DNA of 64,000 nt from Hoylesella timonensis S9-PR14 (GCF_000762405.1 NZ_JRPQ01000279.1:836-64835); one strand, 5' to 3'; counted from the stretch's first letter, positions 44,223-54,425 are shown. Numbers and translations: made by a program. The notes: generated by a model not told the origin, from the sequence alone.

Positions 44223-44636
44223 ATGCGTATCCTTTCGATAGATTACGGAAAGAAACGTACGGGCATAGCAGTTACCGATTCATTGCAAATTATTGCAAAT
44301 GGGTTGGCAACTGTTGCTACATCTGCACTTTTCGACTTTCTCAAGACCTATGTAGCGCAAGAGGAGGTGGAACGGATTGTGATAGGCAAACCGATGCAGA
44401 CGAATGGAAAACCGAGCGAAAACTTTGCCAGGGTTCAGCAGTTTGTCAACCGATGGCGTAAGGCGATGCCGCAAATTCCTATCGAATTTTACGACGAACG
44501 CTTTACATCAGTGTTGGCACATCAAGCAATTTTGCAAAGTGGTATTGGAAAGAAAGCCCGTCAAAACAAAGCTTTGGTAGACGAAGTTTCGGCTACTATT
44601 ATTTTGCAGAGCTATATGGAATCGAGACGTAAATAA
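44223..44636 (+). CDS. ruvX: Holliday junction resolvase RuvX (YqgF)
   Basis: A 137-aa RNase H-fold protein of the YqgF/RuvX family. Conserved segments are ILSIDYGKKRTGIAVTD (first catalytic Asp), IVIGKPMQTNGKPSE and FYDERFTSVLAHQ (Asp/Glu and T-S motif), with KALVDEVSATIILQSYM at the C terminus. In E. coli it acts in 16S rRNA 5' end maturation and is also called a putative resolvase. Peptide deformylase follows 38 bases downstream in the same direction. Confidence 0.93.
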   Translation: MRILSIDYGKKRTGIAVTDSLQIIANGLATVATSALFDFLKTYVAQEEVERIVIGKPMQTNGKPSENFARVQQFVNRWRKAMPQIPIEFYDERFTSVLAHQAILQSGIGKKARQNKALVDEVSATIILQSYMESRRK

Positions 44637-44674
44637 CGAATGTTTGTCTTAGATTCTTATTTAATAAAGAAATA

Positions 44675-45238
44675 ATGATATTACCTATATATATATATGG
44701 ACAGCCCGTGTTGCGTAAAGTAGCACAAGATATTACCCCAGCGTATGAAAATCTGCAGCAACTCATCGCAGATATGTTTGAAACCATGGACGCTTCGGAT
44801 GGCGTAGGCTTAGCTGCCCCACAGATAGGCAAGTCGATTCGGGTCGTTGTAATCGACTTAAATGTATTGTCTGACGAATTACCCGAGTACAAAGACTTTA
44901 GGCGTGCCTACATCAACCCTCATATTATCGAGATTGACGAAGACTCTCCTGTATCGTCCATGGAAGAAGGGTGTCTATCTATCCCAGGCATCCATGAGTC
45001 GGTAACACGCCATACACGCATTCGTGTGCAATACATGGATTCAGATTTTCAGCCGCATGATGAATGGGTGGAGGGTTATTTAGCCCGTGTGATGCAGCAC
45101 GAGTTCGACCATTTGGAAGGTAAAATGTTTGTGGATAGAGTAAGTCCGTTTCGCAAACAACTTATCAAGAATAAATTAAAAGCGATGACACAGGGCAAGT
45201 ACGAATGTCATTATCGTACCAAGCCTGTACGCAAATAG
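44675..45238 (+). CDS. def: Peptide deformylase
   Basis: A 187-aa metalloenzyme that removes the formyl group from new N-terminal methionines. All three motifs are present: GVGLAAPQIG (motif 1), EEGCLSIPG (motif 2, metal Cys) and QHEFDHLEGKMF (motif 3, HExxH variant written H-E-F-D-H). Length is typical. It sits between ruvX and a TPR-protein gene that starts 6 bases after its stop codon. Confidence 0.97.
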   Translation: MILPIYIYGQPVLRKVAQDITPAYENLQQLIADMFETMDASDGVGLAAPQIGKSIRVVVIDLNVLSDELPEYKDFRRAYINPHIIEIDEDSPVSSMEEGCLSIPGIHESVTRHTRIRVQYMDSDFQPHDEWVEGYLARVMQHEFDHLEGKMFVDRVSPFRKQLIKNKLKAMTQGKYECHYRTKPVRK

Positions 45239-45243
45239 AATGT

Positions 45244-47214
45244 ATGTATCGCATCAAGGTCCTCATCTTCTTGGCTTGTCTATCCCTTGCAGCAAAAGCA
45301 CAATACAATGTTGACAAGCTGTTAAGGAATGGTCAGGTGGCCCTTCATTATGAAGACTATGTGCTTTCGATACAATATTTCAATCAGATTATTTCGCTCA
45401 AGCCTTATCTTTACGAGCCATGGCAGTACAGAGCTGTGGCGAAATTCTATTTAGATGATTTTACAGGTGCCGAGTCCGACATCTCTAAAGCTATCGAATT
45501 GAATCCTTATATTCACCAGTTTTTTGATTTAAGAGCCATTACTCGCATCAAGCAAGAACGCTTTGAGGATGCTATTAACGATTATAACCACGCCATAAGG
45601 TTACAACCTCAACAGCAAAATTATTGGTTGAATCGAGCCATTTGTTTGATGAACGATAAGCAGTATGCCAAGGCACAGTTGCAAACGGATACGATTATTC
45701 ATAAATGGTCACAGAATGCCAATGCCTATACCTTAAAGGCAGAAATCTATTTGCATCAAAAGGACACCACTTCGGCTGCCAAGTGGCTGGATAAGAGCTT
45801 AAAGGTTGATCCATACGATGGTAGCACTTGGACCATGCGAGCCTACATCAGTCTGGCACGTCAGCAGTGGAAAGAGGCAGACAAGGAATTATCACAAGCC
45901 ATTCATCTCAAGCCGAATCAGGCGAATAACTATGTCAATAGAGCCTTGGCGCGCTTGAATTACAACAATTTGCGAGGAGCTATGAGCGATTATGACATGG
46001 CACTGGACTTGAATCCACAAGATTTTTTAGCTCATTATAATAGAGGTCTGCTGCGTATGCAGTTGGGCGACGATAATCGTGCCATTGAAGACTTTGATTT
46101 TGTCATTAAACTGGAGCCCAAAAATGTCATGGCAATTTTCAACAGAGCATTGTTGTTGGATAGGACAGGAAATCTTCGAGCCGCTATACGAGACTATTCG
46201 GCGGTGATAGAGCAATTTCCTAACTTCTGGACAGGTTTATCTTATCGGGCACATTGCTATCGACGATTAGGAATGATAGCCAAGGCGGAGCTTGACGAAT
46301 TTCGTATCTTCAAGGCGCAGATGAATAAACACGTGGGTGTACAAAAGCGCTGGAGTAGAAACAAACTCAAAGAGATGCGCAAGCGAAGCGAGATAGATCC
46401 AGAGAAATACAACCAAATTGTCGTTGCCGATGAGAATACTGTTGAGCATGAGTATGATAGCGAATATCGCGGACAGATACAACATCGAAAAGTAGAAGTA
46501 GAACTGATGCCGATGTACGAGGTATCATATCTGCCTTATCAGAATGGCATAAGTTCGTATCAAGCATTTTATAAAGACCTGGAGGAGTTCAATTTGCAGC
46601 ATCATCCTCAACACAAACTCATGTTGACTTGTCGCCCGAAGCAACTCACGGCAGAGCAATCGAAGATGTATTTTGCAAACATCGATCAGTTGTCTGCCCA
46701 GATACAAGATGCTAAAAACATAAAATCTGTGAAGAGCTTATTGTTTCAGCGAGCTGTAGCCTACACGGTAACACAAAATTATGATGCTGCTATCCAAGAT
46801 TTGACAGTCTGTATCAGCGAGGACAGTACCTCTGTCGTTACTTTTTGGCAACGTGCGGTGTGCCAGTTTATGATGAATGATTTTAACGCTTCTAAAGGTG
46901 TAGATACGCAGTTGAAAGCAGCCAAGACCTTAGACGATTTGAATCACGCCATTAAATTGGATCCTCAAAACGCCTATCTATATTATAATCGAGCTAATTT
47001 GTATGCCACTCGGAATGATGACCAATTGGCAATCAAAGATTATACCAAAGCTATTGCCCTTGACAATAGGTTGGCAGAGGCTTATTATAACTTGGGAATC
47101 GTACACATGAAGAAAGGTGATCGAGCGGCAGGTATGGCGAATTTAAGTAAAGCTGGCGAACTTGGAATCTATGATGCGTATAGCTTGATGAAGAAAAATC
47201 GAGCGTCCAAATAA
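45244..47214 (+). CDS. Exported tetratricopeptide-repeat protein
   Basis: A 656-aa protein with a signal peptide (MYRIKVLIFLACLSLAAKA, then QYNVDKL) and at least ten TPR units in two blocks. Typical units include AESDISKAIELNPYIHQFFD, AIEDFDFVIKLEPKNVMAIF and AIKDYTKAIALDNRLAEAYY. A TPR-free middle segment (~370-520) is rich in charged residues. It is likely a periplasmic scaffold; the partners are unknown. The start was chosen for the signal peptide; upstream in-frame codons overlap the deformylase gene. Confidence 0.82.
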   Translation: MYRIKVLIFLACLSLAAKAQYNVDKLLRNGQVALHYEDYVLSIQYFNQIISLKPYLYEPWQYRAVAKFYLDDFTGAESDISKAIELNPYIHQFFDLRAITRIKQERFEDAINDYNHAIRLQPQQQNYWLNRAICLMNDKQYAKAQLQTDTIIHKWSQNANAYTLKAEIYLHQKDTTSAAKWLDKSLKVDPYDGSTWTMRAYISLARQQWKEADKELSQAIHLKPNQANNYVNRALARLNYNNLRGAMSDYDMALDLNPQDFLAHYNRGLLRMQLGDDNRAIEDFDFVIKLEPKNVMAIFNRALLLDRTGNLRAAIRDYSAVIEQFPNFWTGLSYRAHCYRRLGMIAKAELDEFRIFKAQMNKHVGVQKRWSRNKLKEMRKRSEIDPEKYNQIVVADENTVEHEYDSEYRGQIQHRKVEVELMPMYEVSYLPYQNGISSYQAFYKDLEEFNLQHHPQHKLMLTCRPKQLTAEQSKMYFANIDQLSAQIQDAKNIKSVKSLLFQRAVAYTVTQNYDAAIQDLTVCISEDSTSVVTFWQRAVCQFMMNDFNASKGVDTQLKAAKTLDDLNHAIKLDPQNAYLYYNRANLYATRNDDQLAIKDYTKAIALDNRLAEAYYNLGIVHMKKGDRAAGMANLSKAGELGIYDAYSLMKKNRASK

Positions 47215-47268
47215 TTTGAAAATTATATGGAATTTAGAAAAATATGACCTCAACTCGAAAGAAAATAT

Positions 47269-47276
47269 TACTTTTG
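47269..47276 (+). promoter_or_regulatory. thrS promoter -7 element
   Basis: TACTTTTG fits TAnnTTTG, 30 bases before the thrS start codon. The leader would be about 24 nt, too short for a T-box. Confidence 0.55.
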
Positions 47277-47306
47277 TAGTTGATTCAGATAAAAAACTAA
47301 TTTGTT

Positions 47307-49274
47307 ATGGTTAAAATCACATTTCCTGACGGTTCTGTTCGAGAATATGAACAGGGTGTCACGGGGTTACAAATCGCCGAGAGCATCTCACCGGCTCTCG
47401 CTCGCAACGTTGTATCTTGCGGTGTAAATGGTGAGACAGTAGAGCTTAATCGCCCAATTAACAATGATGCTACTATTGCCTTATACAAATTCGAGGACGA
47501 GGAAGGTAAGCATACTTTCTGGCATACTTCGGCTCACTTATTGGCAGAGGCGTTACAAGAACTTTACCCAGGTATACAGTTTGGGTTTGGTCCTGCTATT
47601 GAAAACGGATTCTTCTATGATGTAATGCCCAAGGAAGGAACGACGATAAGCGAAACAGACTTTCCTAAAATTGAAGCAAAAATGATGGAACTGGCTAAGA
47701 AAAATGAGCCAGTGGTCAGACGAAACATATCGAAGGCAGATGCTTTGAAGGAGTTTCAAGAAGATGGACAAGATTACAAATGCGAGCATATTGACCAAGA
47801 TTTGGAAGACGGTACTATTTCCACCTACACCCAAGGTCATTTTACAGACCTATGTCGTGGACCTCACTTGTTATCCACGGGACTTATCAAAGCTGTAAAA
47901 ATTACCAGTGTAGCAGGAGCTTTTTGGCGAGGTGATGCAAAACGTGAACAGATGACACGTATTTATGGAATTACTTTCCCCAAGAAAAAAATGCTGGATG
48001 AATATCTTACCATGTTGGAAGAAGCCAAGAAGCGTGACCACCGAAAGATAGGAAAAGAAATGGAACTCTTCATGTTCTCAGAACGTGTGGGAAAAGGATT
48101 GCCTATCTGGTTGCCCAAAGGTACAGAATTACGCTTACGCCTGCAAGATATGCTTCGAAATATCCAGCGTAGATATGGCTACCAAGAGGTAATTACGCCC
48201 CATATAGGTAGCAAGAATCTCTATGTCACCAGTGGACACTATGCCCACTATGGCAAAGATTCTTTCCAGCCCATCCACACCCCCGAAGAGGATGAAGAAT
48301 ACATGCTCAAGCCGATGAACTGTCCTCACCACTGTGAGGTGTTTGCTTATAAGCCACGCTCTTACAAAGATTTGCCATTGCGCATTGCTGAGTTTGGTAC
48401 CGTTTATCGATACGAAAAGAGCGGAGAGTTGCATGGATTGACACGTGTGCGCTCGTTTACACAGGATGATGCACATATCTTTTGTCGTCCTGACCAAGTA
48501 AAAAATGAGTTTTTACGCGTCATGGATATTATCCAAGCTGTGTTCAAAATCTTTAACTTCGATAACTTTGAGGCTCAAATCAGTTTGCGAGATCCTAAGG
48601 ATAAAGAGAAATATATCGGTTCTGATGAAGTTTGGGCTGAGAGCGAGCAAGCCATTATTGATGCCTGCAAGGAAAAGGGTTTGGACGCAAAAGTAGAATA
48701 TGGTGAGGCTGCCTTTTATGGACCTAAGCTCGACTTCATGGTGAAAGATGCCATTGGGCGTCGTTGGCAGTTGGGTACTATTCAGGTTGATTATAATCTT
48801 CCACAGCGTTTCAAACTTGAATATACAGACGAAGATAACAGTAAGCGTACGCCAGTGATGGTGCATCGTGCTCCGTTTGGCTCTTTAGAACGCTTTACGG
48901 CTGTCTTGATAGAACATACCGCAGGACACTTCCCATTGTGGCTCACGCCAGATCAGGTTGCCATTCTGCCAATTTCTGAAAAGTATAATGCCTATGCACG
49001 ACAGGTTGCAAAGCAGTTTGCAGCGCAACAAGTACGTGCAACCATTGATGACCGTAATGAGAAGATAGGTCGCAAGATTCGTGATAACGAACTCAAACGT
49101 GTTCCATATATGGTCATTGTCGGTGAAAAAGAGGCTGCAGATGGGCTTGTATCCATGCGTGAACGTGGAGGAGGCGAACAGGCTACCCTCCGTGTAGATG
49201 AATTTATTGCACGCATTAACAACGAAGTTGCCCAGATGTTGAAAGCAACAGATATTCATCCAGATGATGAGTAA
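47307..49274 (+). CDS. thrS: Threonyl-tRNA synthetase
   Basis: A 655-aa class II synthetase that charges tRNA-Thr. An N-terminal TGS domain (~1-62) is followed by the editing domain with [11 protein letters not shown] and the paired CRGPHL region. The catalytic core carries [11 protein letters not shown] (zinc ligand Cys), [20 protein letters not shown] (motif 2) and [13 protein letters not shown] (motif 3). The anticodon-binding domain is at ~560-650. All domains are complete. It is transcribed alone. Confidence 0.98.
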   Translation: MVKITFPDGSVREYEQGVTGLQIAESISPALARNVVSCGVNGETVELNRPINNDATIALYKFEDEEGKHTFWHTSAHLLAEALQELYPGIQFGFGPAIENGFFYDVMPKEGTTISETDFPKIEAKMMELAKKNEPVVRRNISKADALKEFQEDGQDYKCEHIDQDLEDGTISTYTQGHFTDLCRGPHLLSTGLIKAVKITSVAGAFWRGDAKREQMTRIYGITFPKKKMLDEYLTMLEEAKKRDHRKIGKEMELFMFSERVGKGLPIWLPKGTELRLRLQDMLRNIQRRYGYQEVITPHIGSKNLYVTSGHYAHYGKDSFQPIHTPEEDEEYMLKPMNCPHHCEVFAYKPRSYKDLPLRIAEFGTVYRYEKSGELHGLTRVRSFTQDDAHIFCRPDQVKNEFLRVMDIIQAVFKIFNFDNFEAQISLRDPKDKEKYIGSDEVWAESEQAIIDACKEKGLDAKVEYGEAAFYGPKLDFMVKDAIGRRWQLGTIQVDYNLPQRFKLEYTDEDNSKRTPVMVHRAPFGSLERFTAVLIEHTAGHFPLWLTPDQVAILPISEKYNAYARQVAKQFAAQQVRATIDDRNEKIGRKIRDNELKRVPYMVIVGEKEAADGLVSMRERGGGEQATLRVDEFIARINNEVAQMLKATDIHPDDE

Positions 49275-49304
49275 TGGCAACGGATTAGAATGCTGGAATT
49301 TAAA

Positions 49305-49346
49305 GGTTGGCTCTAAAATGACCAAAGCTCATGTTTAGAGCCAGCC
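49305..49346 (+). terminator. Hairpin after thrS
   Basis: GGTTGGCTCTAAA pairs with TTTAGAGCCAGCC (one T-G mismatch-tolerant pair) around a 16-base loop. The T-run is weak, so it is a likely but not typical terminator. Confidence 0.5.
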
Positions 49347-49461
49347 TAAAACATATTGCCAAGTTGGTTTCATCGTACGACTGATGGGCCAACAAGTTGA
49401 CAGTTTGACGATTTTGCGAGAAAGTGATGCAGCAAAAAGCATCACTTTCTTGCTTTCTATG

Positions 49462-50127
49462 CTATTTGTACAGATAGTAACTACTGTCAGAGGAAAGAGA
49501 AAATCGTTTGAGCAACTCTTGTATATATGTCGCATTGGCACGCACTTGCTCCTCGCTGCCGTCATAGCCATTGATAAGTACGACGAGATGTGTAGTGCTG
49601 AGTGTGATTTTTGTTCGTTCATGGTCTGAGGTTGGTGTACCCACACCTCCCAAGGCATCACGGTACACAGGAAGTCCAGCAATGTTTATCACTCCTCGCC
49701 CAATGCCCTCGTATGGCTCTCCTTCTTTCCCTATTCCTAACGTCAGCGTATCTCCCTTGAACTGGTCGGCGTCAAATCCGCCAATGCTGTAGCCGTATGC
49801 AATGCTCGCCAAATTGATTAAGTCTACGAGGGTGTTAATTTGATATAGCGGCTTATCCTGTAATATCCGTCTAATAAGAGCTTCGGCTGCTGGTCGATAA
49901 CGTGAGGGGTCTTTGCCACATCGTCGATATACTTTCCGCGTAGCTTGTATGCCACTCATTTCTTTGAGTGATTCTGTATTCAGTGTGTCTTTGTATAGCT
50001 GGGCTTTATGATGAATTTCTTGCCATAAGTCTTCGCTGTACGCTGAATTTTTCACCGTAGCTTCAACACAGGCGCCTACAAAATCAGGGCACACTTGTTC
50101 TATTTCCTTTGAAACGATTATCTCCAT
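49462..50127 (-). CDS. B3/B4 tRNA-binding domain protein
   Basis: A 221-aa protein matching the B3/B4 domain of phenylalanyl-tRNA synthetase beta as a stand-alone protein (PF03483). Segments typical of it are GIQATRKVYRRCGKDPSRYRPAAEAL, YQINTLVDLINLASIAYG and VYRDALGGVGTPTSDHERTK. Stand-alone members are presumed to act on mischarged aminoacyl-tRNA or related substrates; this is not shown for this one. The start MEIIVS lies only about 5 bases from a TACCTTTG promoter element (minus strand, 50133-50140), so its mRNA may be leaderless. Confidence 0.82.
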   Translation of the reverse strand: MEIIVSKEIEQVCPDFVGACVEATVKNSAYSEDLWQEIHHKAQLYKDTLNTESLKEMSGIQATRKVYRRCGKDPSRYRPAAEALIRRILQDKPLYQINTLVDLINLASIAYGYSIGGFDADQFKGDTLTLGIGKEGEPYEGIGRGVINIAGLPVYRDALGGVGTPTSDHERTKITLSTTHLVVLINGYDGSEEQVRANATYIQELLKRFSLSSDSSYYLYK

Positions 50128-50153
50128 GTTGGCAAAGGTACAAAATAATTTGC

Positions 50154-50161
50154 TATCTTTG
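50154..50161 (+). promoter_or_regulatory. ligA promoter -7 element
   Basis: TATCTTTG matches TAnnTTTG, divergent from the promoter of the B3/B4 gene at 50133-50140. The leader to the ligA start at 50284 would be about 115 nt. Confidence 0.5.
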
Positions 50162-50283
50162 CAAATGGAGAAGAGACGAGTTTGCATGGTTGCGACTCCG
50201 CCAGTATGGTTGATGCGCTTTGCCGTGTTCACTTATTTGTGTATGACTCGTCAGCAAAGAAACTTATAAAACACGAAACTTAT

Positions 50284-52251
50284 ATGGATATTCAGCAGCG
50301 CATGCGCAAATTGGTTGACAAGCTCAACCTCGCATCAGATAATTATTATGGTGGTAAGCCTGAACTAATGACCGACTATGAGTGGGATGCCCTGTTCGAT
50401 GAGCTGAAGCAATTGGAAATGTCGAGTGGGGTAGTACTGCCTGATAGTCCTACCAATCAAGTTTCTGATGGCGCAATGAATGGTAAAAAAGAGGCACATG
50501 AGTTTCCTGCACTCTCTCTCGCAAAGACAAAACAGCCTGCTGACTTGGTGAAGTGGGCAGAAGGAAAGCCTGTTTGGTTGTCGTGGAAATTAGACGGTCT
50601 GACCTTAGTTGCTACTTACGATGACGGAAGATTGTCCAAGGTAGTAACACGAGGAAATGGACATATTGGTACCAACATCACGCATTTAGCAAAGGCGATT
50701 GGCGGCATGCCTGCCACCATACCGTTCCAAGGTCATACGGTAATACGCGGTGAGGCTGTCATTTCGTATGCCGATTTTGAAATTTTTAATCTTGAATCTG
50801 ACGATGCGTATGCCAATCCTCGCAATTTAGCCTCTGGTTCTCTTACGTTGAAGGATGTCAAGGAGGTGGAACGACGCCACATACAATGGATTCCGTTTAC
50901 ATTGGTCTTTGTAGAGCAAGAAATCAAAACATGGGGCGAGCAAATGGATTGGCTTGAACAACAAGGTTTTCATCCTGTGGAACGAGAGCGCATCAATGAA
51001 CCTTCCCTGCCTGTGGTTGAACAGGTGATTGAGCGTTGGACTGAGAAAGTAACCCAAAAAAGAAATCCTTTCCCTGTTGATGGATTGGTAGTGGTGTTCG
51101 ATGATATTTCTTTTGCTGCAACAGGGTCGATAACAGGGCATCACGCCACACGTGCTGGATTGGCTTTTAAGTGGCAAGACGAAGCTGCGACAACGACACT
51201 TCGCCATATAGAGTGGTCGTGTGCTGCCTCCACCATTTCGCCAGTGGCAGTGTTCGTTCCCGTGGAATTAGAGGGAACAACCGTGCAACGCGCCTCGCTC
51301 TGCAACATTAGCGAGTGTAAACGTTTGGGGATAGGGGGTCCTGGTAGTACGCTGTCGGTCATCAAAGCCAATAAAATTATCCCAAAGGTGATACGTGTCA
51401 TCCAGTCGGTTGGTACATTCGATATACCGAAGAGTTGTCCAGTGTGTCATCATGAAGCTGTGGTGAGGGAGAGTGTTGTGAGTGGTACGCTTACTTTACA
51501 CTGCACCAACGAGGCATGTCCTGCAAAACAAATCAAAAAGTTCGACCGTTTTGTGTCCAAGGCGGGAATGAATATAGACGGAATCTCTGAGCAAACGTTG
51601 GACAAATTCATCAATCTTGGTTGGATAGAAACTTATGCGGATATTTATCGTTTGTCGGCACATGCTGCTGAATTGGCATTGTTAGAAGGCTTTGGTGAGA
51701 AGTCTATGCGCAACATAATGCAGTCTGTAGAGAAGTCGAGGATAGTAGAAGCACGCCATTTCCTGTATGCGCTATCCATTCCTTTATGCGGTGTAGATGT
51801 TTGCAAACGACTGTTAGAGACTTATCCTTTAGCAGAATTGATAAGTGTTGCCACCACCGCCAGCTCTTTAGAGGCTTTTGCCCACATTCCAGGCATTGGT
51901 CCAGAAAAATCTGCGTCGCTTGTTACTTGGTTTCAAGACGAAGCAAATCAACGAATCGTCAATGATTTGTTGAATGAAGTTCAAATCGAAGAACCGTCAT
52001 TGCAGCCACAAGGTGCTCGTTGTCAAGGCATGACTTTTGTGATAACGGGCGATGTACATCATTATAAAAACCGTGCCGAACTGAAAAGTTACATCGAAAG
52101 TCAGGGCGGCAAGGTAACAGGTAGTGTGAGTAAGTCTACCACCTATCTTATCAATAATGATGTCAATTCCACTTCTGGTAAAAACAAAAAAGCCAAAGAC
52201 TTAGGCATTTCTATCATATCCGAAGATGAGTTTGTAGAGCGGTATGGATGA
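50284..52251 (+). CDS. ligA: NAD-dependent DNA ligase, divergent LigA
   Basis: A 655-aa NAD+-dependent ligase that seals nicks in DNA. Domain Ia has YYGGKPELMTDYEWDALFDEL. The adenylation motif is WLSWKLDGLTL with the catalytic Lys in KLDG. An OB fold, a four-Cys zinc finger (CPVCHHE ... CTNEACPAK), a helix-hairpin-helix region (IPLCGVDVCKRLLETYPLAELI; AHIPGIGPEKSASLV) and a C-terminal BRCT (GMTFVITGDVHHYKNRAEL) follow. Some usual signatures differ: LSLAKTK for LSLxNxx, WKLDG for ELKLDG and RGNGHIG for RGDGTTGED. It may be a second ligase; the start MDIQQ fits the domain. Confidence 0.88.
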   Translation: MDIQQRMRKLVDKLNLASDNYYGGKPELMTDYEWDALFDELKQLEMSSGVVLPDSPTNQVSDGAMNGKKEAHEFPALSLAKTKQPADLVKWAEGKPVWLSWKLDGLTLVATYDDGRLSKVVTRGNGHIGTNITHLAKAIGGMPATIPFQGHTVIRGEAVISYADFEIFNLESDDAYANPRNLASGSLTLKDVKEVERRHIQWIPFTLVFVEQEIKTWGEQMDWLEQQGFHPVERERINEPSLPVVEQVIERWTEKVTQKRNPFPVDGLVVVFDDISFAATGSITGHHATRAGLAFKWQDEAATTTLRHIEWSCAASTISPVAVFVPVELEGTTVQRASLCNISECKRLGIGGPGSTLSVIKANKIIPKVIRVIQSVGTFDIPKSCPVCHHEAVVRESVVSGTLTLHCTNEACPAKQIKKFDRFVSKAGMNIDGISEQTLDKFINLGWIETYADIYRLSAHAAELALLEGFGEKSMRNIMQSVEKSRIVEARHFLYALSIPLCGVDVCKRLLETYPLAELISVATTASSLEAFAHIPGIGPEKSASLVTWFQDEANQRIVNDLLNEVQIEEPSLQPQGARCQGMTFVITGDVHHYKNRAELKSYIESQGGKVTGSVSKSTTYLINNDVNSTSGKNKKAKDLGISIISEDEFVERYG

Positions 52252-52274
52252 GATAGCTGTGCTGTTGTTATAGG

Positions 52275-53024
52275 CTAAAATGTCCACTTGACAGCTAAGG
52301 TTGGAATAGCATAGAACTTATTGTTTTGTCCTTTGGCATTCCAAACAAAATTGTTGCTTAGCTCAACCTCTCCACCAATACTTAGGTTGATATCGTTCCA
52401 ACCTTTTAAGGTGTTTAGGTTCAGCCACAATTGGGGTTCGGACAGGAAGATGAGCTTACCATTGGCATTTGGGTGATACCACACATCGCAGAAGCCACTG
52501 AACGTAAGTAGCCCTTTTGCAAGATTCATGCCCCATACTTCGGTGAGCTGAAAGCTGTTGATGGACGCCTGTCCCAAATGATTGTTTTTGAAAAAGTATT
52601 TATACAGCACCTGTACAGAAAACGTTCTGGAGAAATTTCCATTGTGCCAATTCCATGCACCACCCAGTAATGCGGCGTGTTGAAAGCGCGAAGCAAAATA
52701 CGAGTTGTTCGTTCTGCCTGACGATAATCCGCCATTATATTCAGTATGGATAGCCCATTGTTTGTTAGTAGAGATGTTGAACTCGCGCGATATTTCCCAA
52801 TATGCTCCCGTCATACCATCGGATTGTAAGTCGAGGTCGGTAAACATATAGGTGCTTCCCCATTTGTCGGGCTTGAACATTTCAATGGTAGCGGTTGCTG
52901 CAGGTCTGCTACTTAGGTCGTTGTAGAGCTGCTGCCCCCAATCATAGTGCAGCTGAATGTTTTGTGCTGTAGCCAATAAACTGAATCCTGCCAGTAGTAA
53001 TGTTGTTAAACAGTTCTTTTTCAT
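52275..53024 (-). CDS. DUF5020 family outer-membrane barrel
   Basis: A 249-aa protein with a signal peptide (MKKNCLTTLLLAGFSLLATA, then QNIQLHYDWG). The rest has alternating aromatic/polar strands typical of a 12-stranded barrel (NIQLHYDWGQQLYND, STYMFTDLDLQSDG, FSVQVLYKYFFKN, LFLSEPQLWLNLN in order) and ends in Phe. It resembles Tsx-like channels grouped as DUF5020. The start was chosen for the signal peptide. No conserved operon partner is adjacent; a nucleoside-type substrate is only a guess. Confidence 0.85.
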   Translation of the reverse strand: MKKNCLTTLLLAGFSLLATAQNIQLHYDWGQQLYNDLSSRPAATATIEMFKPDKWGSTYMFTDLDLQSDGMTGAYWEISREFNISTNKQWAIHTEYNGGLSSGRTNNSYFASRFQHAALLGGAWNWHNGNFSRTFSVQVLYKYFFKNNHLGQASINSFQLTEVWGMNLAKGLLTFSGFCDVWYHPNANGKLIFLSEPQLWLNLNTLKGWNDINLSIGGEVELSNNFVWNAKGQNNKFYAIPTLAVKWTF

Positions 53025-53118
53025 TGTTGTTATTTTATTTATAATTTTTAGTGAACGAGTTGGTAAAGGATGATTAACAGACTGAATGTCTTGATTTGAA
53101 ACTTTACTTTTCCAACGG

Positions 53119-53126
53119 CAAAGATA
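53119..53126 (-). promoter_or_regulatory. Promoter -7 element of the DUF5020 gene
   Basis: On the minus strand the bases read TATCTTTG, about 95 bases before the start codon. Confidence 0.5.
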
Positions 53127-53182
53127 CAAAATCTTTCACATTATTTAAGAGATAGAGCATAGAAATATTAATCTTTTTTGTC

Positions 53183-53190
53183 TACTTTTG
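53183..53190 (+). promoter_or_regulatory. trmD promoter -7 element (leaderless transcript likely)
   Basis: TACTTTTG is separated from the trmD ATG by 7 bases. With a start about 7 bases after the element, transcription would begin at or next to the start codon. Confidence 0.55.
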
Positions 53191-53197
53191 TATAACT

Positions 53198-53878
53198 ATG
53201 AGAATAGACATTATTACCATTCTGCCCGAGATGCTTGAGGGCTTTGTGAACGAGTCCATTTTAGCACGTGCACAAAAGAAAGGTCTTGCGGAGATTTGTT
53301 TGCATCAGTTGCGCGATTATACCACAGACAAATGGCGACGAGTTGACGATTATCCATACGGAGGTTTTGCTGGTATGGTGATGCAATGTGAGCCTATAGA
53401 CCGTTGTATCTCGGCTTTGAAGGCGGAGAGAGACTACGATGAGGTAATCTTTACCTCTCCCGATGGCGAAAAATTTACACAATCGGTGGCTAACGACTTG
53501 TCTCTGAAAGGCAATATCATTATACTTTGCGGACATTACAAGGGCATTGACCAGCGCATACGCGACCATCTCATTACGCGAGAGATAAGCATTGGCGACT
53601 ATGTGCTCACGGGTGGAGAACTGGCTGCAGCTGTAATGACCGATACCATTGTGCGCCTTATTCCTGGAGTGATAGGGGATGAGCAAAGTGCATTGAGCGA
53701 TTCATTTCAAGACAACATGCTCTCCGCACCTATTTATACACGTCCTGCCGACTACAAGGGCTGGAAAGTTCCAGAAGTATTATTGAGCGGTAACGAGGCT
53801 GTTATCAAGAGTTGGGAAATGGAACAGGCGTTGGAACGAACCAAACGCTTACGTCCCGACCTATTAGAAAACACCTAA
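53198..53878 (+). CDS. trmD: tRNA (guanine-N1)-methyltransferase
   Basis: A 226-aa SPOUT-family enzyme that methylates G37 of tRNAs, preventing +1 frameshifts. Conserved segments are [13 protein letters not shown] at the N terminus, [28 protein letters not shown] (trefoil knot, SAM) and [19 protein letters not shown] followed by [12 protein letters not shown]. All key residues are present. The gene is not beside rpsP or rplS, unlike in many bacteria. A DUF805 gene follows 28 bases later. Confidence 0.98.
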   Translation: MRIDIITILPEMLEGFVNESILARAQKKGLAEICLHQLRDYTTDKWRRVDDYPYGGFAGMVMQCEPIDRCISALKAERDYDEVIFTSPDGEKFTQSVANDLSLKGNIIILCGHYKGIDQRIRDHLITREISIGDYVLTGGELAAAVMTDTIVRLIPGVIGDEQSALSDSFQDNMLSAPIYTRPADYKGWKVPEVLLSGNEAVIKSWEMEQALERTKRLRPDLLENT

Positions 53879-53906
53879 ACCTTTGTTATCCAAAAATCTA
53901 TAACCT

Positions 53907-54425
53907 ATGATGAATAAATTATTAGTACGACCACAACCTACCTTTCCTGAAGCTGTAAAAGAGGGATGCCAGCGCATTTTCGACTTTACAGGGCGAACAC
54001 GCCGTTCGAGTTTTTGGTGGTTCATGTTGGCGTATACCGTTTGTTATTTCTTCTTGACCAATGTGTGGAAAGCTTTCTTTCCACTAATGCTCGCTGCTAT
54101 TTTCGACTTGGGCATGATGTTTTTTGCGCTCGCCATCACCGTGCGACGCTTACAAGACCATGGATCCAGTAAATGGTGGGCGATTGTTAACTATCTATCA
54201 ATAACGATTTACACCTTATATATATATGGTAGCGGGATTGGCGAGGCGTTGGTGAACATTAATTCCAGCGCAACACATTTGACGAACGTTTACCAAGACC
54301 CTGTTTTTATGACCACACTTTCCGTTGCACTCATAACTGTTCTTGTCACATTTGTACTTTGTTTGCTGGATAGTCAGCCCAAGACCAATAAATATGGTGC
54401 GTCACCCAAGTATTTTGTAGAATAA
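53907..54425 (+). CDS. DUF805 inner-membrane protein
   Basis: A 172-aa membrane protein with DUF805 features: an FTGRTRRSSFWWFMLAY entry motif, three to four transmembrane segments (VCYFFLTNVWKAFFPLMLAAIF; MFFALAITVRRLQDHGSSKWW; IYTLYIYGSGIGEALV; SVALITVLVTFVLCLL) and the conserved VRRLQDHG motif. The first ~25 residues are soluble. Function unknown; family members are linked to envelope stress and antimicrobial response in some bacteria. It follows trmD by 28 bases. Confidence 0.85.
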   Translation: MMNKLLVRPQPTFPEAVKEGCQRIFDFTGRTRRSSFWWFMLAYTVCYFFLTNVWKAFFPLMLAAIFDLGMMFFALAITVRRLQDHGSSKWWAIVNYLSITIYTLYIYGSGIGEALVNINSSATHLTNVYQDPVFMTTLSVALITVLVTFVLCLLDSQPKTNKYGASPKYFVE

